NCBI RefSeq assembly: GCF_030157465.1
Contig: NZ_JAOAUU010000060.1
Coordinates: forward strand, 1 to 64,000
DNA: 64,000 nt
Reading direction: 5' to 3'
Origin: Zoogloea sp.
GTDB lineage: Bacteria; Pseudomonadota; Gammaproteobacteria; Burkholderiales; Rhodocyclaceae
The notes beneath the pieces were generated by a model. It was not told where the DNA came from and did no database searches. It was given only the letters and a program-made list of their open reading frames with translations. A program made the position numbers and the translations under genes. Shown piece after piece: positions 16,512-26,297 of this stretch. Positions within the stretch are counted from its first letter, which is position 1. Each line of letters begins with the position of its first letter.

Positions 16512-18102
16512 AGTCGGCCCTGAACAATCAGCCCGCCCCTTTCCCGACGCGGGCTGAACGCCCCTGAGGCCTTGCCGAATCCTCCAGTCTCCAGTGCAAT
16601 CGCATTTACTTTCTGGAAGATTTGGAGCGCAGGTTTTCAATGACCACCCCGGACTTTTTCCGCGCCCGTCTCGACGCGATGATCGATCTGCGTCACCCGC
16701 TGGCCGTGCTGACCACCCGAATGCCGTGGGCCGAGATCGAATCGGCGCTAGCGCCATGCTTTTCCCGCCAGGACCGCCAGGAACGTCCGATCGAGGGCCT
16801 GGATCTGTTTGGCCCGACCTTGCAGATGGCGGGTGCAGGCACCAGCGCAGCGGGTCGCCAGCGCTTGCCGATCCGGCTGATGGTCGGGCTGCTGTATTTG
16901 AAGCACGCGTTCGGCGAGAGCGACGAGAGCGTCGTTCAACGGTGGGCCGAGAACCCCTATTGGCAGTTCTTTTGCGGCGGTGAGTATTTCGAGACCCGGC
17001 TGCCCTGCGACCCGAGCGGCCTGACGCGTTTCCGTCGTGCGCTGGGGGATGCAGGCGTGGAAGAACTCCTGGCCAAGACTATCGAAACCGCGGTGTCGAT
17101 GAAGGCCATTGCCCCGAAGGACCTGGAGCGGGTCATCGTCGATTCCACGGTGCAGGAGAAGGCCATCGCCTTTCCCACCGACAGCCGGCTACTCGACGTG
17201 GCCCGGCGCAAGCTGGTGCTGATCGCCAAACGGTCTGGCGTGGTGCTGCGCCAGACCTTCGAGAAGGAAGGCCGCAGTCTCAAGCGACGAGCCGGTGGCT
17301 ACGCCCACGCCAAACAGTACCGGCGCCTGCGCCGGGTGCTCAAGCGCCAACGGACGATCCTGGGCCGGGTCATGCGTGACCTGGAACGCCGTTTGCCGAC
17401 GCTGGCTGACGGCATGAAGGAGATCGCCACCCTGTGGCTCGAGCGGGCCCGACGCATTCACACCCAGCGGCCCAAGGACAAGAACAAGCTCTACGCCCTG
17501 CACGCACCCGAAGTCGAGTGCATCGGCAAGGGCAAGGCCCGCCAGCCCTACGAGTTCGGGGTCAAGGTGGGTATCGCCACCACCGAGAAAGGCAACCTGA
17601 TCGTGGGCGCCCGGGCCTTTCCCGGCAATCCCTACGACGGTCATACCCTCACCGAACAGATCGAGCAGGCGACGATTCTGATGCAGGAAGTCCAGGGCAC
17701 CCCGAAGCCTCACACCGCCATTGTTGATCTGGGCTATCGGGGGGTTGAAGTGCCGGGAGTCGAGATCATCCACCGCGGCCGGATCAAGAGTCTGAGCGCC
17801 AAGGCCCGCCGTCTGCTCAAACGCCGTCAGGCGGTGGAGCCCGTGATCGGGCACCTGAAGGACGACTGTGGGCTACGGCGGAACTGGCTGAAAGGATCGG
17901 AAGGAGATGTGTTGCACCCGGTGCTATGTGCTGCCGGGTACAACCTGCGCTGGCTGATGCGGGCCATTGCCCGGCTGGGGCTGAAGGCCCTTTTTGCGCT
18001 CTGGCTTCTGGTCGGGATGCGTGGGCGACTGGTCAGCGACGAGGGGTCATGGCCACCGGGCAGGCGGCGGAGGGCGGCGAATTGAATATTTCAGGACCGA
18101 CT
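16512..18102 (+). mobile_element. IS5-family insertion sequence, complete
   Basis: The terminal inverted repeats AGTCGGCCCTGAA (16512-16524) and TTCAGGACCGACT (18090-18102) match with one mismatch. They are flanked by an exact 4-bp target duplication CGTT (16508-16511 and 18103-18106). The element is about 1.59 kb and carries a single intact transposase gene, so it may still be active. Confidence 0.88.
16640..18085 (+). CDS. IS5-family transposase (long form)
   Basis: DDE transposase of about 481 residues. The N-terminal domain includes RLPIRLMVGLLYLKHAF and ENPYWQFFCG, typical of the long IS5-type enzymes. The first catalytic Asp lies in VIVDSTVQEKA, the second in AIVDLGYRG and the Glu in RQAVEPVIGHLK. 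The start at MTTPDFF is preferred; a TTG six codons upstream is possible. The gene fills its element, stopping 5 bases before the right inverted repeat begins. Confidence 0.9.
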   Translation: MTTPDFFRARLDAMIDLRHPLAVLTTRMPWAEIESALAPCFSRQDRQERPIEGLDLFGPTLQMAGAGTSAAGRQRLPIRLMVGLLYLKHAFGESDESVVQRWAENPYWQFFCGGEYFETRLPCDPSGLTRFRRALGDAGVEELLAKTIETAVSMKAIAPKDLERVIVDSTVQEKAIAFPTDSRLLDVARRKLVLIAKRSGVVLRQTFEKEGRSLKRRAGGYAHAKQYRRLRRVLKRQRTILGRVMRDLERRLPTLADGMKEIATLWLERARRIHTQRPKDKNKLYALHAPEVECIGKGKARQPYEFGVKVGIATTEKGNLIVGARAFPGNPYDGHTLTEQIEQATILMQEVQGTPKPHTAIVDLGYRGVEVPGVEIIHRGRIKSLSAKARRLLKRRQAVEPVIGHLKDDCGLRRNWLKGSEGDVLHPVLCAAGYNLRWLMRAIARLGLKALFALWLLVGMRGRLVSDEGSWPPGRRRRAAN

Positions 18103-18157
18103 CGTTATACGGCGGGATTCGCTGCGAAGTGCGAGTTCTTCGAGGTGCCCTATACAT

Positions 18158-19627
18158 CATACCATTCCACACAACTCTTCTTGCATAATTTGGCGCTCGC
18201 CCAGTGCTTCGAGTAACCCTACAAATCAGTCTGGTATACCTTGTGCTTGCACCAAGTCCTCTATCAATAGGAGCATGGTCATGAATCACGAGGAGGCTTG
18301 GGCAATGAACGAGTTTGGCGAGGCTCAGATAGGTGACAAACGCTTGACCAAGCGCCTGGTCAAGCTGGCGGATCGGCTCGGTGATGCACCTTCTGCGAGC
18401 ATTCCGGGCGCCTGCAATGGGCGTGCGGAGACGCAGGCAGCCTATCGGTTTCTGGATCAGGCGAGCGCAGCGAAACGGGGGCTGGGTTGGGAGCCTGTGC
18501 TGGCCCCTCACATGGCGCGTACCGAGGCCCGCATGGCCGAGTACGCGGTCGTCTTGTGCCTGCAAGACACGACCGAACTGGATTTCAACGGGCAGGCCAT
18601 CGATGGGCTGGGCCGTTTGTCCTACGCGGCACAGCGCGGCATGTACCTGCACCCGACCTACGCAGTGACGCCGCAGCGCCTGCCGCTGGGTATCCTCGAC
18701 GCCTGGATGTGGGCGCGGCCGCTTGACACGATGGAGAGCCGGCGCTGGATCGAGGGCTACGAGCGGCTGGCGGAGCGGGCCGGGCACTTGCCAGCCACGC
18801 GGCTGGTCTATGTCGCGGATCGTGAAGCGGACATTCTCGAATTGATGCAGCGCGCCCACGCCCTGGCGCATCCGGTCGACTACCTTCTGCGCGCCCGGCA
18901 CAACCGCTGCCTGCCGCAGGGCGGGAAGCTGTGGGAGACCACGCTGGCGAGCGCGCCCTTGGGCGAAGTCAGCTTCACCCTGCCTGCGCGCCCCCGCCAG
19001 AGCGCCCGCGCGGTCAGCCAGACGCTTCACGTGTGCTCGGTGCCCTTGCCGGATGGCCAGGGTGGCACGCTGGTGGTGACGTGCCTGATCGCGCGCGAAG
19101 CGGGCACGCCCGCGGGGCACAAACCCATCGAATGGCGGCTGCTGACCAATCGGCGCATCACGAACCTGGCCGAGGCCGCCGAGTTGATCGGCTGGTATCG
19201 CTGCCGGTGGGAAATCGAGACCCTGTTTCACGTGCTCAAGAACGGCTGCCGTGTCGAGGCGCTGCAACTGGGGGAGATCAAGAAGCTGGAGGTGGCCTTG
19301 GCGATCTATCTGGTCGTCGCCTGGCGTTTGGCGCACCTGGTGCGGCTGGCGCGAGATCAACCCGACCTGCCCGCCAGCGAGGTGTTTGACCGGATCGAAT
19401 GGCAGGCCGCCTGGCTGCTGGCCGAAAAGGCCCCGCCCAAGAAGACGCCGACCGTGCGCGAAGTCGTTCGCCGCATCGCCATGCTCGGCGGCTTCCTAGC
19501 CCGCAAGGGCGACGGCGAGCCGGGCGTCAAGACGCTCTGGCAGGGCTTTGCCCGAGTCAGCAGCTTCGTCAGGGGCGTTGAGACGATGCGCGCGAATCAT
19601 GCATCGTGAGTTGTGTGGAATGGTATG
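18158..19627 (+). mobile_element. IS4-family (Tn5-like) insertion sequence, complete
   Basis: Perfect 20-bp terminal inverted repeats (CATACCATTCCACACAACTC at 18158-18177 and its complement at 19608-19627) are flanked by an exact 9-bp target duplication CCTATACAT (18149-18157 and 19628-19636). Nine-base duplications are the rule for the Tn5/IS50 branch of IS4. The element is 1.47 kb with one intact transposase gene. It lies only 46 bases past the IS5-type element's right target copy. Confidence 0.92.
18275..19609 (+). CDS. IS4-family Tn5-like transposase
   Basis: 444-residue DDE transposase. The N-terminal DNA-binding part has the Tn5-like EFGEAQIGDKRLTKRLVKLA, followed by CNGRAETQAAYRFLD. 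The first Asp is in CLQDTTELDF and the second in VYVADREADI; the YREK-type signature with the catalytic Glu is in WYRCRWEIETLFHVLKNGC. The stop overlaps the right inverted repeat by two bases. An alternative start with a good ribosome site exists at 18305, but the Trp-containing N-terminal text upstream fits the family. Confidence 0.9.
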   Translation: MVMNHEEAWAMNEFGEAQIGDKRLTKRLVKLADRLGDAPSASIPGACNGRAETQAAYRFLDQASAAKRGLGWEPVLAPHMARTEARMAEYAVVLCLQDTTELDFNGQAIDGLGRLSYAAQRGMYLHPTYAVTPQRLPLGILDAWMWARPLDTMESRRWIEGYERLAERAGHLPATRLVYVADREADILELMQRAHALAHPVDYLLRARHNRCLPQGGKLWETTLASAPLGEVSFTLPARPRQSARAVSQTLHVCSVPLPDGQGGTLVVTCLIAREAGTPAGHKPIEWRLLTNRRITNLAEAAELIGWYRCRWEIETLFHVLKNGCRVEALQLGEIKKLEVALAIYLVVAWRLAHLVRLARDQPDLPASEVFDRIEWQAAWLLAEKAPPKKTPTVREVVRRIAMLGGFLARKGDGEPGVKTLWQGFARVSSFVRGVETMRANHAS

Positions 19628-19636
19628 CCTATACAT

Positions 19637-19970
19637 GGACCCCGACGGCACCTTCGGGGAAGAACATCAGCCGCGCGACATTTCATCCGCCAGCAGACTC
19701 CGCCACCGCCTGAAGCTCGACACGCTGACGCCTTACGGGCGCAAAACGCCTCAGCCTCCAAGCCACTGGCAGCAAACCCCTGAGCTGCCAGAAGACTGTG
19801 GCGTCCAGCCTGCCAAGTGTCGAGATTTCTTACAGTCTCGATCGACCACATCCACAGAATCTAACGCAATCAAGCATTTATATCATTTGCATGAAAGTTG
19901 CTTGGGGGGAACGTCCCGTTGTGGACAGCCTGAGGAGGGTTTCCTCATTCAATTTCGTGGGAGCGGTCGC
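19637..19970. other. Intergenic stretch before the PEP-CTERM gene
   Basis: About 330 bases. The first part (to about 19800) continues sequence interrupted by the two IS elements and shows no recognisable protein. The second part is clearly A/T-richer (around 19855-19910) and likely holds the promoter of the next gene. A small hairpin TGAGGA-gggtt-TCCTCA lies at 19931-19947, just upstream of the start. I could not find a convincing sigma-54 box. Confidence 0.45.
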
Positions 19971-21137
19971 ATGAAAATATTCGTAGCGCTGGCGGTGCTG
20001 GCAGCGTCGGTGTCACCCGCATTCGGAGCGGCGGTCAAACTAAATATCATTCAAGTCTGCGACGATGCCGGGAGCAACTGCGCGCCCGTCAACCTCAACC
20101 AGACCTTCACCGACAAGATTTGGGCCCAGACCGGGACAACGTTTAATTACAGCTCAATTACCCAATTGAACAGCACCGCGTACCTGAATCCGACGCAGAC
20201 CGAAGCGAACTCGCTCATTGACTCTTATTTTGGAACAGGGCGGGCCCTATTTGCCTATGATGTCTGGTTCGTCAATTCATTCTCTGGCGTCCCCGGATTG
20301 CGGGGGCTGGGCGCCTTGGGAGGTGATGGAGTTGTCATCTCGAGCTCTTCTGCGGCAGTCGATACGCTGGCTCATGAACTGGGTCACAACTTTGGTCAAG
20401 ACCACACAGCAGCGTCAGTGCTCGACGCCAGCCGATACCTGATGGCCAGTGGGTCAATTCGCAGCATACCAACTGGCACAGGCGACGTCGCTCCGGATGG
20501 ACTCCAACTCGACCGACTCAATGCAATTGTTCCAGAGGTGACGGTCGACATGATTGGCGCCACGCCATTCCAAAGCAGCGATTTTTTCGACGTCAAGTAT
20601 TTGTCAGGTGCTGCGACGGATTTGGGCCTGAGTTCATTGACAATTAACCTCGCTCCGGCAAATGCGTTCTTTGACATTACCAACGCCGCCCCCGGCAGGT
20701 CTGGCTCCCCATTTGCGTACGGTCGGCTCAGCGGCGTGACCGCACAAGACATTGCAATATCAGGTCTTACGGATGGCAGTTCACTGCTGAGGATGGATTT
20801 TGCGACTGACTCATTTACTGCAGGCGATGCCCTATCCTTTGGACTAGACATGGACTTATTCAGTAACGTTGACGGGTTCGGCGCCACTGCTGATGAGCTG
20901 CGGGAGTCTGAAGTCACGCTAACGTTTGAAAATGGATATTCGGTTGCCGGTGATCTGTCCACGCTGATCCTGTCATCGCAATTTGATCCCAATCGCAATC
21001 TGGACATCATTACATCCCGCCGTGGCGACCCAATCGCAGCAAATGTCGTACCTTCGCCGTCGACGACTTCACTGCTTGGACTTGGTCTTGCGATGCTCGG
21101 CGGCTTCCGATTGCGTTTCGCCCGATCAATCACATGA
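19971..21137 (+). CDS. PEP-CTERM-type exported metzincin-like protease
   Basis: A 388-residue secreted protein with a signal peptide (MKIFVALAVLAASVSPAFGA). A complete metzincin zinc site HELGHNFGQDH (HExxHxxGxxH) lies at residues 135-145 with a downstream Met-turn candidate YLMASG. Residues 200-340 resemble a beta-rich region of PEP-CTERM proteins. The C-terminus is VPSPSTTSLLGLGLAMLGGF followed by a basic tail, a PEP-CTERM sorting signal in which the usual VPEP reads VPSP. Such proteins are processed by exosortase/archaeosortase-type enzymes; none is in the window. Base composition is lower in G+C than its neighbours and it sits beside two IS elements, suggesting transfer. Its stop overlaps the next gene's start (ATGA). 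Confidence 0.85.
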   Translation: MKIFVALAVLAASVSPAFGAAVKLNIIQVCDDAGSNCAPVNLNQTFTDKIWAQTGTTFNYSSITQLNSTAYLNPTQTEANSLIDSYFGTGRALFAYDVWFVNSFSGVPGLRGLGALGGDGVVISSSSAAVDTLAHELGHNFGQDHTAASVLDASRYLMASGSIRSIPTGTGDVAPDGLQLDRLNAIVPEVTVDMIGATPFQSSDFFDVKYLSGAATDLGLSSLTINLAPANAFFDITNAAPGRSGSPFAYGRLSGVTAQDIAISGLTDGSSLLRMDFATDSFTAGDALSFGLDMDLFSNVDGFGATADELRESEVTLTFENGYSVAGDLSTLILSSQFDPNRNLDIITSRRGDPIAANVVPSPSTTSLLGLGLAMLGGFRLRFARSIT

Positions 21138-21511
21138 AAACTTCTTCATTCTTTTTGATTCTCGCAGCGGCAGCCTCCTTCGCGACCACCCCAGTGCTCG
21201 GCAAGGGGGCGGGCACGCCCGGCGCGACTGTAGACAAGAATAGTGGCGTAACCGCTGACCCTGACTGGATCCCCTGCATCCGTGATCCAAACCGGGACAA
21301 GCTGAAGCACTGCTCGGAAGAGTACAGACTTTGCAGAGAATCAGGACAGGATTCCGTTGCGTGCTTGAATGCAGAGTATTCCACTCTTACGCCCGCATCC
21401 AAACCATCAAAGGACGAATACACAGCCTGTCGCGCCGCCGGACATGACGAAGTCAGATGCGCGGAAATACTGAACGATCGCAAGGAATTAAAACGCTGGC
21501 GCGCACGCTGA
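21134..21511 (+). CDS. Small secreted Cys-containing protein
   Basis: The 125-residue product has a signal peptide (MKTSSFFLILAAAASFATTP). The mature part contains five cysteines in spaced motifs (WIPCIRD, HCSEEYRLCRESG, ACLNAEY, ACRAAGHDEVRCAEIL), suggesting a small disulphide-bonded helical domain with two related halves. It overlaps the PEP-CTERM protease gene by 4 bases, so the two are co-translated; a substrate, inhibitor or partner role is possible but unproven. I do not recognise a family. Confidence 0.7.
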   Translation: MKTSSFFLILAAAASFATTPVLGKGAGTPGATVDKNSGVTADPDWIPCIRDPNRDKLKHCSEEYRLCRESGQDSVACLNAEYSTLTPASKPSKDEYTACRAAGHDEVRCAEILNDRKELKRWRAR

Positions 21512-21577
21512 CTTTCCCATTTGGGCCACGCCATCCCATGAATTTCATGCGCAGTGAATCAAGCGCGCCCGTTTGAA

Positions 21578-21615
21578 CCTAGAAACGGCAGCTGGACGCG
21601 CCTGATTGGTGCGTC
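21578..21615 (+). repeat. Second copy of MITE-like left end
   Basis: CCTAGAAACGGCAGCTGG and about 20 following bases repeat the left end of the element at 16212 (one mismatch in the terminal 17 bases; similarity continues in GACGCGCCTG...GGTGCGTCTGGG). No matching inverted right end is seen nearby, so this is a solo end or a diverged copy. Together with the copy at 16212 it brackets the IS/PEP-CTERM patch. Confidence 0.6.
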
Positions 21616-21724
21616 TGGGCTGGCGTCTGGCGAAGCGACAAAGTACGGCTTGGCGCTCGCGGGCTTCGGAGCCGGATCAGGATGGACCGCTTGCAGACAA
21701 ACAGTGAGCTACTGTTCCAGATCG

Positions 21725-21752
21725 AAAACGGCGCCCGAAAGCGCCGTTTTTT
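21725..21752. terminator. Bidirectional intrinsic terminator
   Basis: A 10-bp perfect stem AAAACGGCGC / GCGCCGTTTT with loop CCGAAA and extra Ts on the plus strand. It lies between convergent genes (the secreted-protein gene ending at 21511 and icmF ending at 21789) and can serve both. Confidence 0.8.
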
Positions 21753-21788
21753 CTGCCAGCGCCCTTTCTCCGGGGCTCTGCTCTAGCC

Positions 21789-24700
21789 TTACATGCTGCG
21801 CCGATACTGGCCACCCACGTCGTACAGCGCCGTGGTGATCTGCCCCAGCGAGCAGTACTTCACCGCCTCCACCAGCACCGCAAAAACGTTGCCGTTTTCG
21901 ATGACGGTTTGCTGCAGTTTGGCCAGCCACTGAGGAGCCTGGGCGGCGTTGCGGGTCTGGAAGTCGGAGAGGCGGGTGAGCTGACCCTGCTTTTCGTCCT
22001 CGCTGGAGCGGGCCAGTTCGATGTCCTGCTGAGCCATGCCCTTCGGGTTGAGGAAGGTATTCACGCCGATGATCGGGTAGGAGCCGTCGTGCTTCTTGTG
22101 CTCGTAGTAGAGCGACTCTTCCTGGATCTTGCCGCGCTGGAAGCCGGTTTCCATGGCGCCGAGCACGCCGCCGCGGGAGCTGATGGCTTCGAATTCCTTG
22201 AGCACCGCTTCTTCGACGAGATCGGTGAGTTCGTCGATGATGAACGCGCCCTGGTTGGGGTTCTCGTTTTTGGCGAGGCCCCATTCGCGGTTGATGATCA
22301 GCTGGATCGCCATCGCGCGGCGCACGGACTCCTCGGTCGGCGTGGTGATCGCTTCGTCGTAGGCGTTGGTGTGCAGCGAGTTGCAGTTGTCGTAAATGGC
22401 GATCAGCGCCTGCAGCGTGGTGCGGATGTCGTTGAAGTCCATTTCCTGGGCATGCAGCGAACGGCCGGAAGTCTGGATGTGGTACTTCAGCTTCTGGCTG
22501 CGCTCGTTGGCGCCGTACTTGTTCTTCATCGCCACGGCCCAGATGCGGCGGGCGACGCGACCGATCACGGAGTATTCCGGGTCCATGCCGTTGCTGAAGA
22601 AGAAGCTCAGGTTGGGCGCGAAATCATCGATCTGCATGCCGCGGGCCAGGTAGCTTTCCACGTAGGTGAAGCCGTTGGACAGCGTGAAGGCGAGCTGGCT
22701 GATCGGGTTGGCGCCGGCTTCGGCGATGTGATAGCCGGAGATCGACACCGAGTAGAAGTTCTGCACCTGGTTATGGACAAAGAACTCCTGGATGTCGCCC
22801 ATCATCTTGAGGGCGAATTCGGTGCTGAAGATGCAGGTGTTCTGGCCCTGGTCTTCCTTCAGGATGTCGGCCTGCACGGTGCCGCGCACGCTGGACAGGG
22901 TCCATTCGCGGATCTTCTGGATCTCGTCGTCGGTCGGCTCGCGGCCGTTCTGGGCGCGGAACTTGACCAGTTGCTGCTCGAGCGCGGTGTTGAAGAACAT
23001 CGCCAGGATGATCGGCGCCGGGCCGTTGATGGTCATCGACACGGAGGTGGTCGGGTTGACCAGCTCGAAGCCGTCGTAGAGCACCTTCATGTCATCGAGG
23101 GTGGCGATGGACACGCCGGAGTTGCCGATCTTGCCGTAGATGTCCGGACGCGGATCGGGGTCGCAACCGTAGAGCGTGACCGAGTCGAAGGCGGTGGAGA
23201 GGCGGTGCGCGGGCATGCCTTCCGAAACCTTCTTGAAGCGGCGGTTGGTGCGGAAGGCATCGCCTTCGCCGGCGAACATCCGGGTGGGATCTTCACCTTC
23301 GCGCTTGAAGGCGAACACGCCGGCGGTGTAGGGGAAGGAGCCGGGGACGTTTTCCTTCATCAGGAAACGCAGGGTTTCGCCGTCGTCTTCGAAGCGCGGC
23401 AGGGCCACCTTGCGGATCTTGCTGCCGGAGAGCGATTCGGAGGTAAGGACGGTGCGAATTTCCTTGTCGCGGATCTTCACGACGTATTCATCGGCCGCGT
23501 AAAGCTCGACGGTCTTCGGCCACATGTCGAGGAGCTTCCTGGAGCTGCCGGTCAGTTCGCCGTCCTTCCATTCGATCAGCTCGTCAAAGGAGCCGGCGTC
23601 TTTCTTGCAGCCTTCGAACAGGTTCTTGGAGATGCGCAGGGCCTGGCGTTCGCGGGCCACGCGGGCCTGAGCGGCAGTGTGCTTGTGGTAGCCGCGCACC
23701 GCGTCGGCGATTTCGGCAAGGTAGCGGACGCGTTCGGCGGGCACGATGGCGCGGCCGCGGCTCGATGCCTTGACGCCCACCAGCGGCAGCTTGGCCTTGG
23801 ACAGCTTGAGGCCCTTGGCGGCCAGCGCCGGGGCGAGGGCCTGGAACAGCGCGGTCACGCCGTCGTCGTTGAAGCGGGCGGCCATGGTGCCGAACACCGG
23901 CATTTCGTCGGTGTTGGTGTTGAACAGCTCGCGGTTGCGCTGGTATTGCTTACGCACATCACGCAGCGCGTCTTCGGCGCCCTTGCGGTCGAACTTGTTG
24001 ATCGCCACGAAATCGGCGAAGTCGAGCATGTCGATCTTCTCGAGCTGGCTGGCGGCGCCGAACTCGGGGGTCATCACGTAAAGCGAGACATCGACGAAGG
24101 GCACGATGGCGGCGTCGCCCTGGCCGATGCCGGAGGTCTCGACGATCACCATGTCGAAGCCGGCCAGGCGGGTGGCGGCGATGACTTCGGGCAGCGCCAC
24201 GGAGACTTCCTTGCCGGTGTCGCGGGTGGCCAGGGAGCGCATGAAGATGTTCGGGTGCTCGATGGCATTCATGCGGATGCGGTCGCCCAGGAGCGCGCCG
24301 CCGGTGCGTTTGCGCGACGGGTCGATGGAGATGATCGCCAGCTTGATCTTGTCTTCCTGGTCGAGGCGGAAGCGACGCACCAGTTCGTCGGTGAGGCTGG
24401 ATTTGCCTGCGCCGCCGGTGCCGGTGATGCCGAGGGCCGGCACCTTGAGGCCCTTGGCCGCTTCGATCAGCGCAGTCTTGACTTCGTCGCCGTAAACACC
24501 GTTTTCAAGGCCGGTGATGACGCGGGCCAGCGCACGGCGGTCGCCCGACTTGAGCGCGGCGATGATGGTGTCGGCGCCCTTGGGCACGGCACCGGAAAGA
24601 TCCTGGTCGCAACGCTCGACGAGGTCGTTGATCATGCCCTGCAGGCCCAGCACCGCGCCGTCTTCGGGCGAATAGATGCGGGTGACGCCGTATTCCTGGA

Positions 24701-25055
24701 GTTCCTTGATCTCGGCCGGCACGATCACGCCGCCGCCGCCGCCGAAGACCTTGATGTTCTCGCCGCCGTTTTCGCGCAGCAGGTCGATCATGTATTTGAA
24801 GAACTCGACGTGACCGCCCTGGTAGGACGTGATCGCAATGCCCTGCACATCTTCCTGCAGCGCGGCATTGACGATCTCGCCTACCGAACGGTTGTGCCCG
24901 AGGTGGATCACCTCGGAGCCGGTGGATTGAAGAATCCGCCGCATGATGTTGATCGACGCATCGTGGCCGTCGAAAAGCGCCGCAGCAGTGACGAAACGCA
25001 CCTTGTTCTTGGGCTTGTAAGCGACGAGTTTCTTGGCAACGCTCAGGTCGGTCAT
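21789..25055 (-). CDS. icmF: Fused isobutyryl-CoA mutase IcmF
   Basis: Adenosylcobalamin-dependent acyl-CoA mutase fused to its G-protein chaperone, interconverting isobutyryl- and n-butyryl-CoA (some members use other branched acyl-CoAs). The 1088-residue length matches IcmF. Order: B12-binding domain ([12 protein letters not shown] near residue 30, the cobalamin His motif); a MeaI-type GTPase (P-loop GTGGAGKSS near residue 210; [17 protein letters not shown]); then the mutase large domain ([27 protein letters not shown]). MTDLSVAK is chosen as start because GGGGGAGA lies just before it. It is divergent from an AraC-type regulator with about 150 bases between, which probably controls it. Confidence 0.93.
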   Translation of the reverse strand: MTDLSVAKKLVAYKPKNKVRFVTAAALFDGHDASINIMRRILQSTGSEVIHLGHNRSVGEIVNAALQEDVQGIAITSYQGGHVEFFKYMIDLLRENGGENIKVFGGGGGVIVPAEIKELQEYGVTRIYSPEDGAVLGLQGMINDLVERCDQDLSGAVPKGADTIIAALKSGDRRALARVITGLENGVYGDEVKTALIEAAKGLKVPALGITGTGGAGKSSLTDELVRRFRLDQEDKIKLAIISIDPSRKRTGGALLGDRIRMNAIEHPNIFMRSLATRDTGKEVSVALPEVIAATRLAGFDMVIVETSGIGQGDAAIVPFVDVSLYVMTPEFGAASQLEKIDMLDFADFVAINKFDRKGAEDALRDVRKQYQRNRELFNTNTDEMPVFGTMAARFNDDGVTALFQALAPALAAKGLKLSKAKLPLVGVKASSRGRAIVPAERVRYLAEIADAVRGYHKHTAAQARVARERQALRISKNLFEGCKKDAGSFDELIEWKDGELTGSSRKLLDMWPKTVELYAADEYVVKIRDKEIRTVLTSESLSGSKIRKVALPRFEDDGETLRFLMKENVPGSFPYTAGVFAFKREGEDPTRMFAGEGDAFRTNRRFKKVSEGMPAHRLSTAFDSVTLYGCDPDPRPDIYGKIGNSGVSIATLDDMKVLYDGFELVNPTTSVSMTINGPAPIILAMFFNTALEQQLVKFRAQNGREPTDDEIQKIREWTLSSVRGTVQADILKEDQGQNTCIFSTEFALKMMGDIQEFFVHNQVQNFYSVSISGYHIAEAGANPISQLAFTLSNGFTYVESYLARGMQIDDFAPNLSFFFSNGMDPEYSVIGRVARRIWAVAMKNKYGANERSQKLKYHIQTSGRSLHAQEMDFNDIRTTLQALIAIYDNCNSLHTNAYDEAITTPTEESVRRAMAIQLIINREWGLAKNENPNQGAFIIDELTDLVEEAVLKEFEAISSRGGVLGAMETGFQRGKIQEESLYYEHKKHDGSYPIIGVNTFLNPKGMAQQDIELARSSEDEKQGQLTRLSDFQTRNAAQAPQWLAKLQQTVIENGNVFAVLVEAVKYCSLGQITTALYDVGGQYRRSM

Positions 25056-25205
25056 GGTTGTCTCCCCCACATCATGTTTATCAGTCCCCACATCTTAGAA
25101 GCCTGCTCACGCCTTTGCCATTGCTGTTTGCGACGGGATTCGTGCAAAATCCGCCAAGCTGCATCCACCCCCTCCACCGCGGCCCACCGGAACGGAGAAT
25201 GTCCC

Positions 25206-26267
25206 TTGCCCGCCAGCCACAATCGCAAACCTACAAGCGTTTCAATGGGTTTCGTCAGCGGCATGCTGTCGGGCATGCTGCGTCGCAACAAAAACCCTGT
25301 CCACCTGCTTGCCGGCCTGGACATCAATCTTGCAGACACGGCCAGCCGGGTTCCGGTGGATCGTTACACCACGCTCTACAACCGCATCATCGCCGATCTG
25401 GATGACGAGGCTTTCGGGCTGTTCGACACCCGGATGCGGCCGGGGAGCTTCGAATTCCTGTGCCGCGGCATGCTCGGCGCCCCCAGCCTGGCCGACGGCC
25501 TGGACCGGGCGCGACGCTTCCTGTCGATCGTGCTGCCCGATCTTGCAGTCAGCATCGAGCGCGGCGCCGACCGGGCTGAGCTACGGATCACCGAGGCCGC
25601 GCCGCTCATGGCCGGCCCCGACGACCCGGCCCGCGTGTTCGCCTTCGAATGGCTGCTGCGCCTCATCCACAGCCTGTCGTGCTGGCTGGTCGGGCGCGGG
25701 CTGGCGCTGGATTCCGTGGATTTTCCGTTCAGCCGCCCGGCCCATGCCGATGACTACACGCTGGTGTACACCGAGCGCTCCAGCTTCGTCGGCGGCAGCC
25801 GGCTCACCGCCCGTTTCAACGCCACCCTGCTCGACCTGCCGATCCGCCGCGATGAAGCGGCGCTGGCGAGCTTTCTCGAGGGCGCGCCGGGGCGCATCAG
25901 CATGCTTTACCGGCGCGACCGCGCCACCGTGCTGCGCGTGCGTGACCTGATCCGCGACGCCCTGCCGGCCAGCCTGTCGCAGGACGAAGTGGCCAGCCGC
26001 CTGCACATGTCGCCGCGCACCCTGCACCGCCGGCTCGACGAGGAAGGCGCCAGCTTTCGCAGCATCAAGGAAGCCCTGCGCCGCGACATCGCGCTGGCCC
26101 GCCTCACCAAAACCCGCCAGCCCATCGCCCGCGTGGCCGCCGACCTGGGCTACGCCGACACCTCGGCCTTCTACCGGGCCTTCACCAGCTGGACCGGCCT
26201 GTCGCCGGAGCGCTATCGCAAGCAACTCGCGAACAGTGCCCCGCTCCCCGGCAGCGACGACACCTAA
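25206..26267 (+). CDS. AraC-family transcriptional regulator (arabinose-binding-like N-domain)
   Basis: DNA-binding regulator of about 353 residues. Residues 15-200 match the arabinose-binding-like domain of the OruR/ArgR-type AraC branch (SMGFVSGML at the start, PVDRYTTLYNRI, TLVYTERSSF). The C-terminal AraC HTH pair is LSQDEVASRLHMSPRTLHRR and PIARVAADLGYADTSAFYRAF. I propose the TTG at 25206, which has ACGGAG at good spacing and gives a family-like N-terminus; the first ATG in frame is at 25245. It is divergent from icmF, so regulation of acyl-CoA mutase in response to an acyl or amino-acid metabolite is likely but inferred. Confidence 0.85.
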   Translation: MPASHNRKPTSVSMGFVSGMLSGMLRRNKNPVHLLAGLDINLADTASRVPVDRYTTLYNRIIADLDDEAFGLFDTRMRPGSFEFLCRGMLGAPSLADGLDRARRFLSIVLPDLAVSIERGADRAELRITEAAPLMAGPDDPARVFAFEWLLRLIHSLSCWLVGRGLALDSVDFPFSRPAHADDYTLVYTERSSFVGGSRLTARFNATLLDLPIRRDEAALASFLEGAPGRISMLYRRDRATVLRVRDLIRDALPASLSQDEVASRLHMSPRTLHRRLDEEGASFRSIKEALRRDIALARLTKTRQPIARVAADLGYADTSAFYRAFTSWTGLSPERYRKQLANSAPLPGSDDT

Positions 26268-26297
26268 AATGGCCCGCAATACTTCCGAACCCCACCC

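Noticed and set aside
16215-16557. Short open frames on both strands inside the MITE-like element
   Set aside because: Low-complexity Ala/Arg products, no ribosome sites, and the element is palindromic at its ends, so open frames appear on both strands by composition.
19548-19970. N-terminal extension of the PEP-CTERM protease
   Set aside because: The upstream in-frame text begins inside the IS4 element and lacks any protein character; the signal peptide at 19971 is a natural start.
21909-25244. Very long plus-strand open frame opposite icmF
   Set aside because: It is an antisense shadow of a high-GC coding region; only its last part (from about 25206) is a real gene, the AraC-type regulator.
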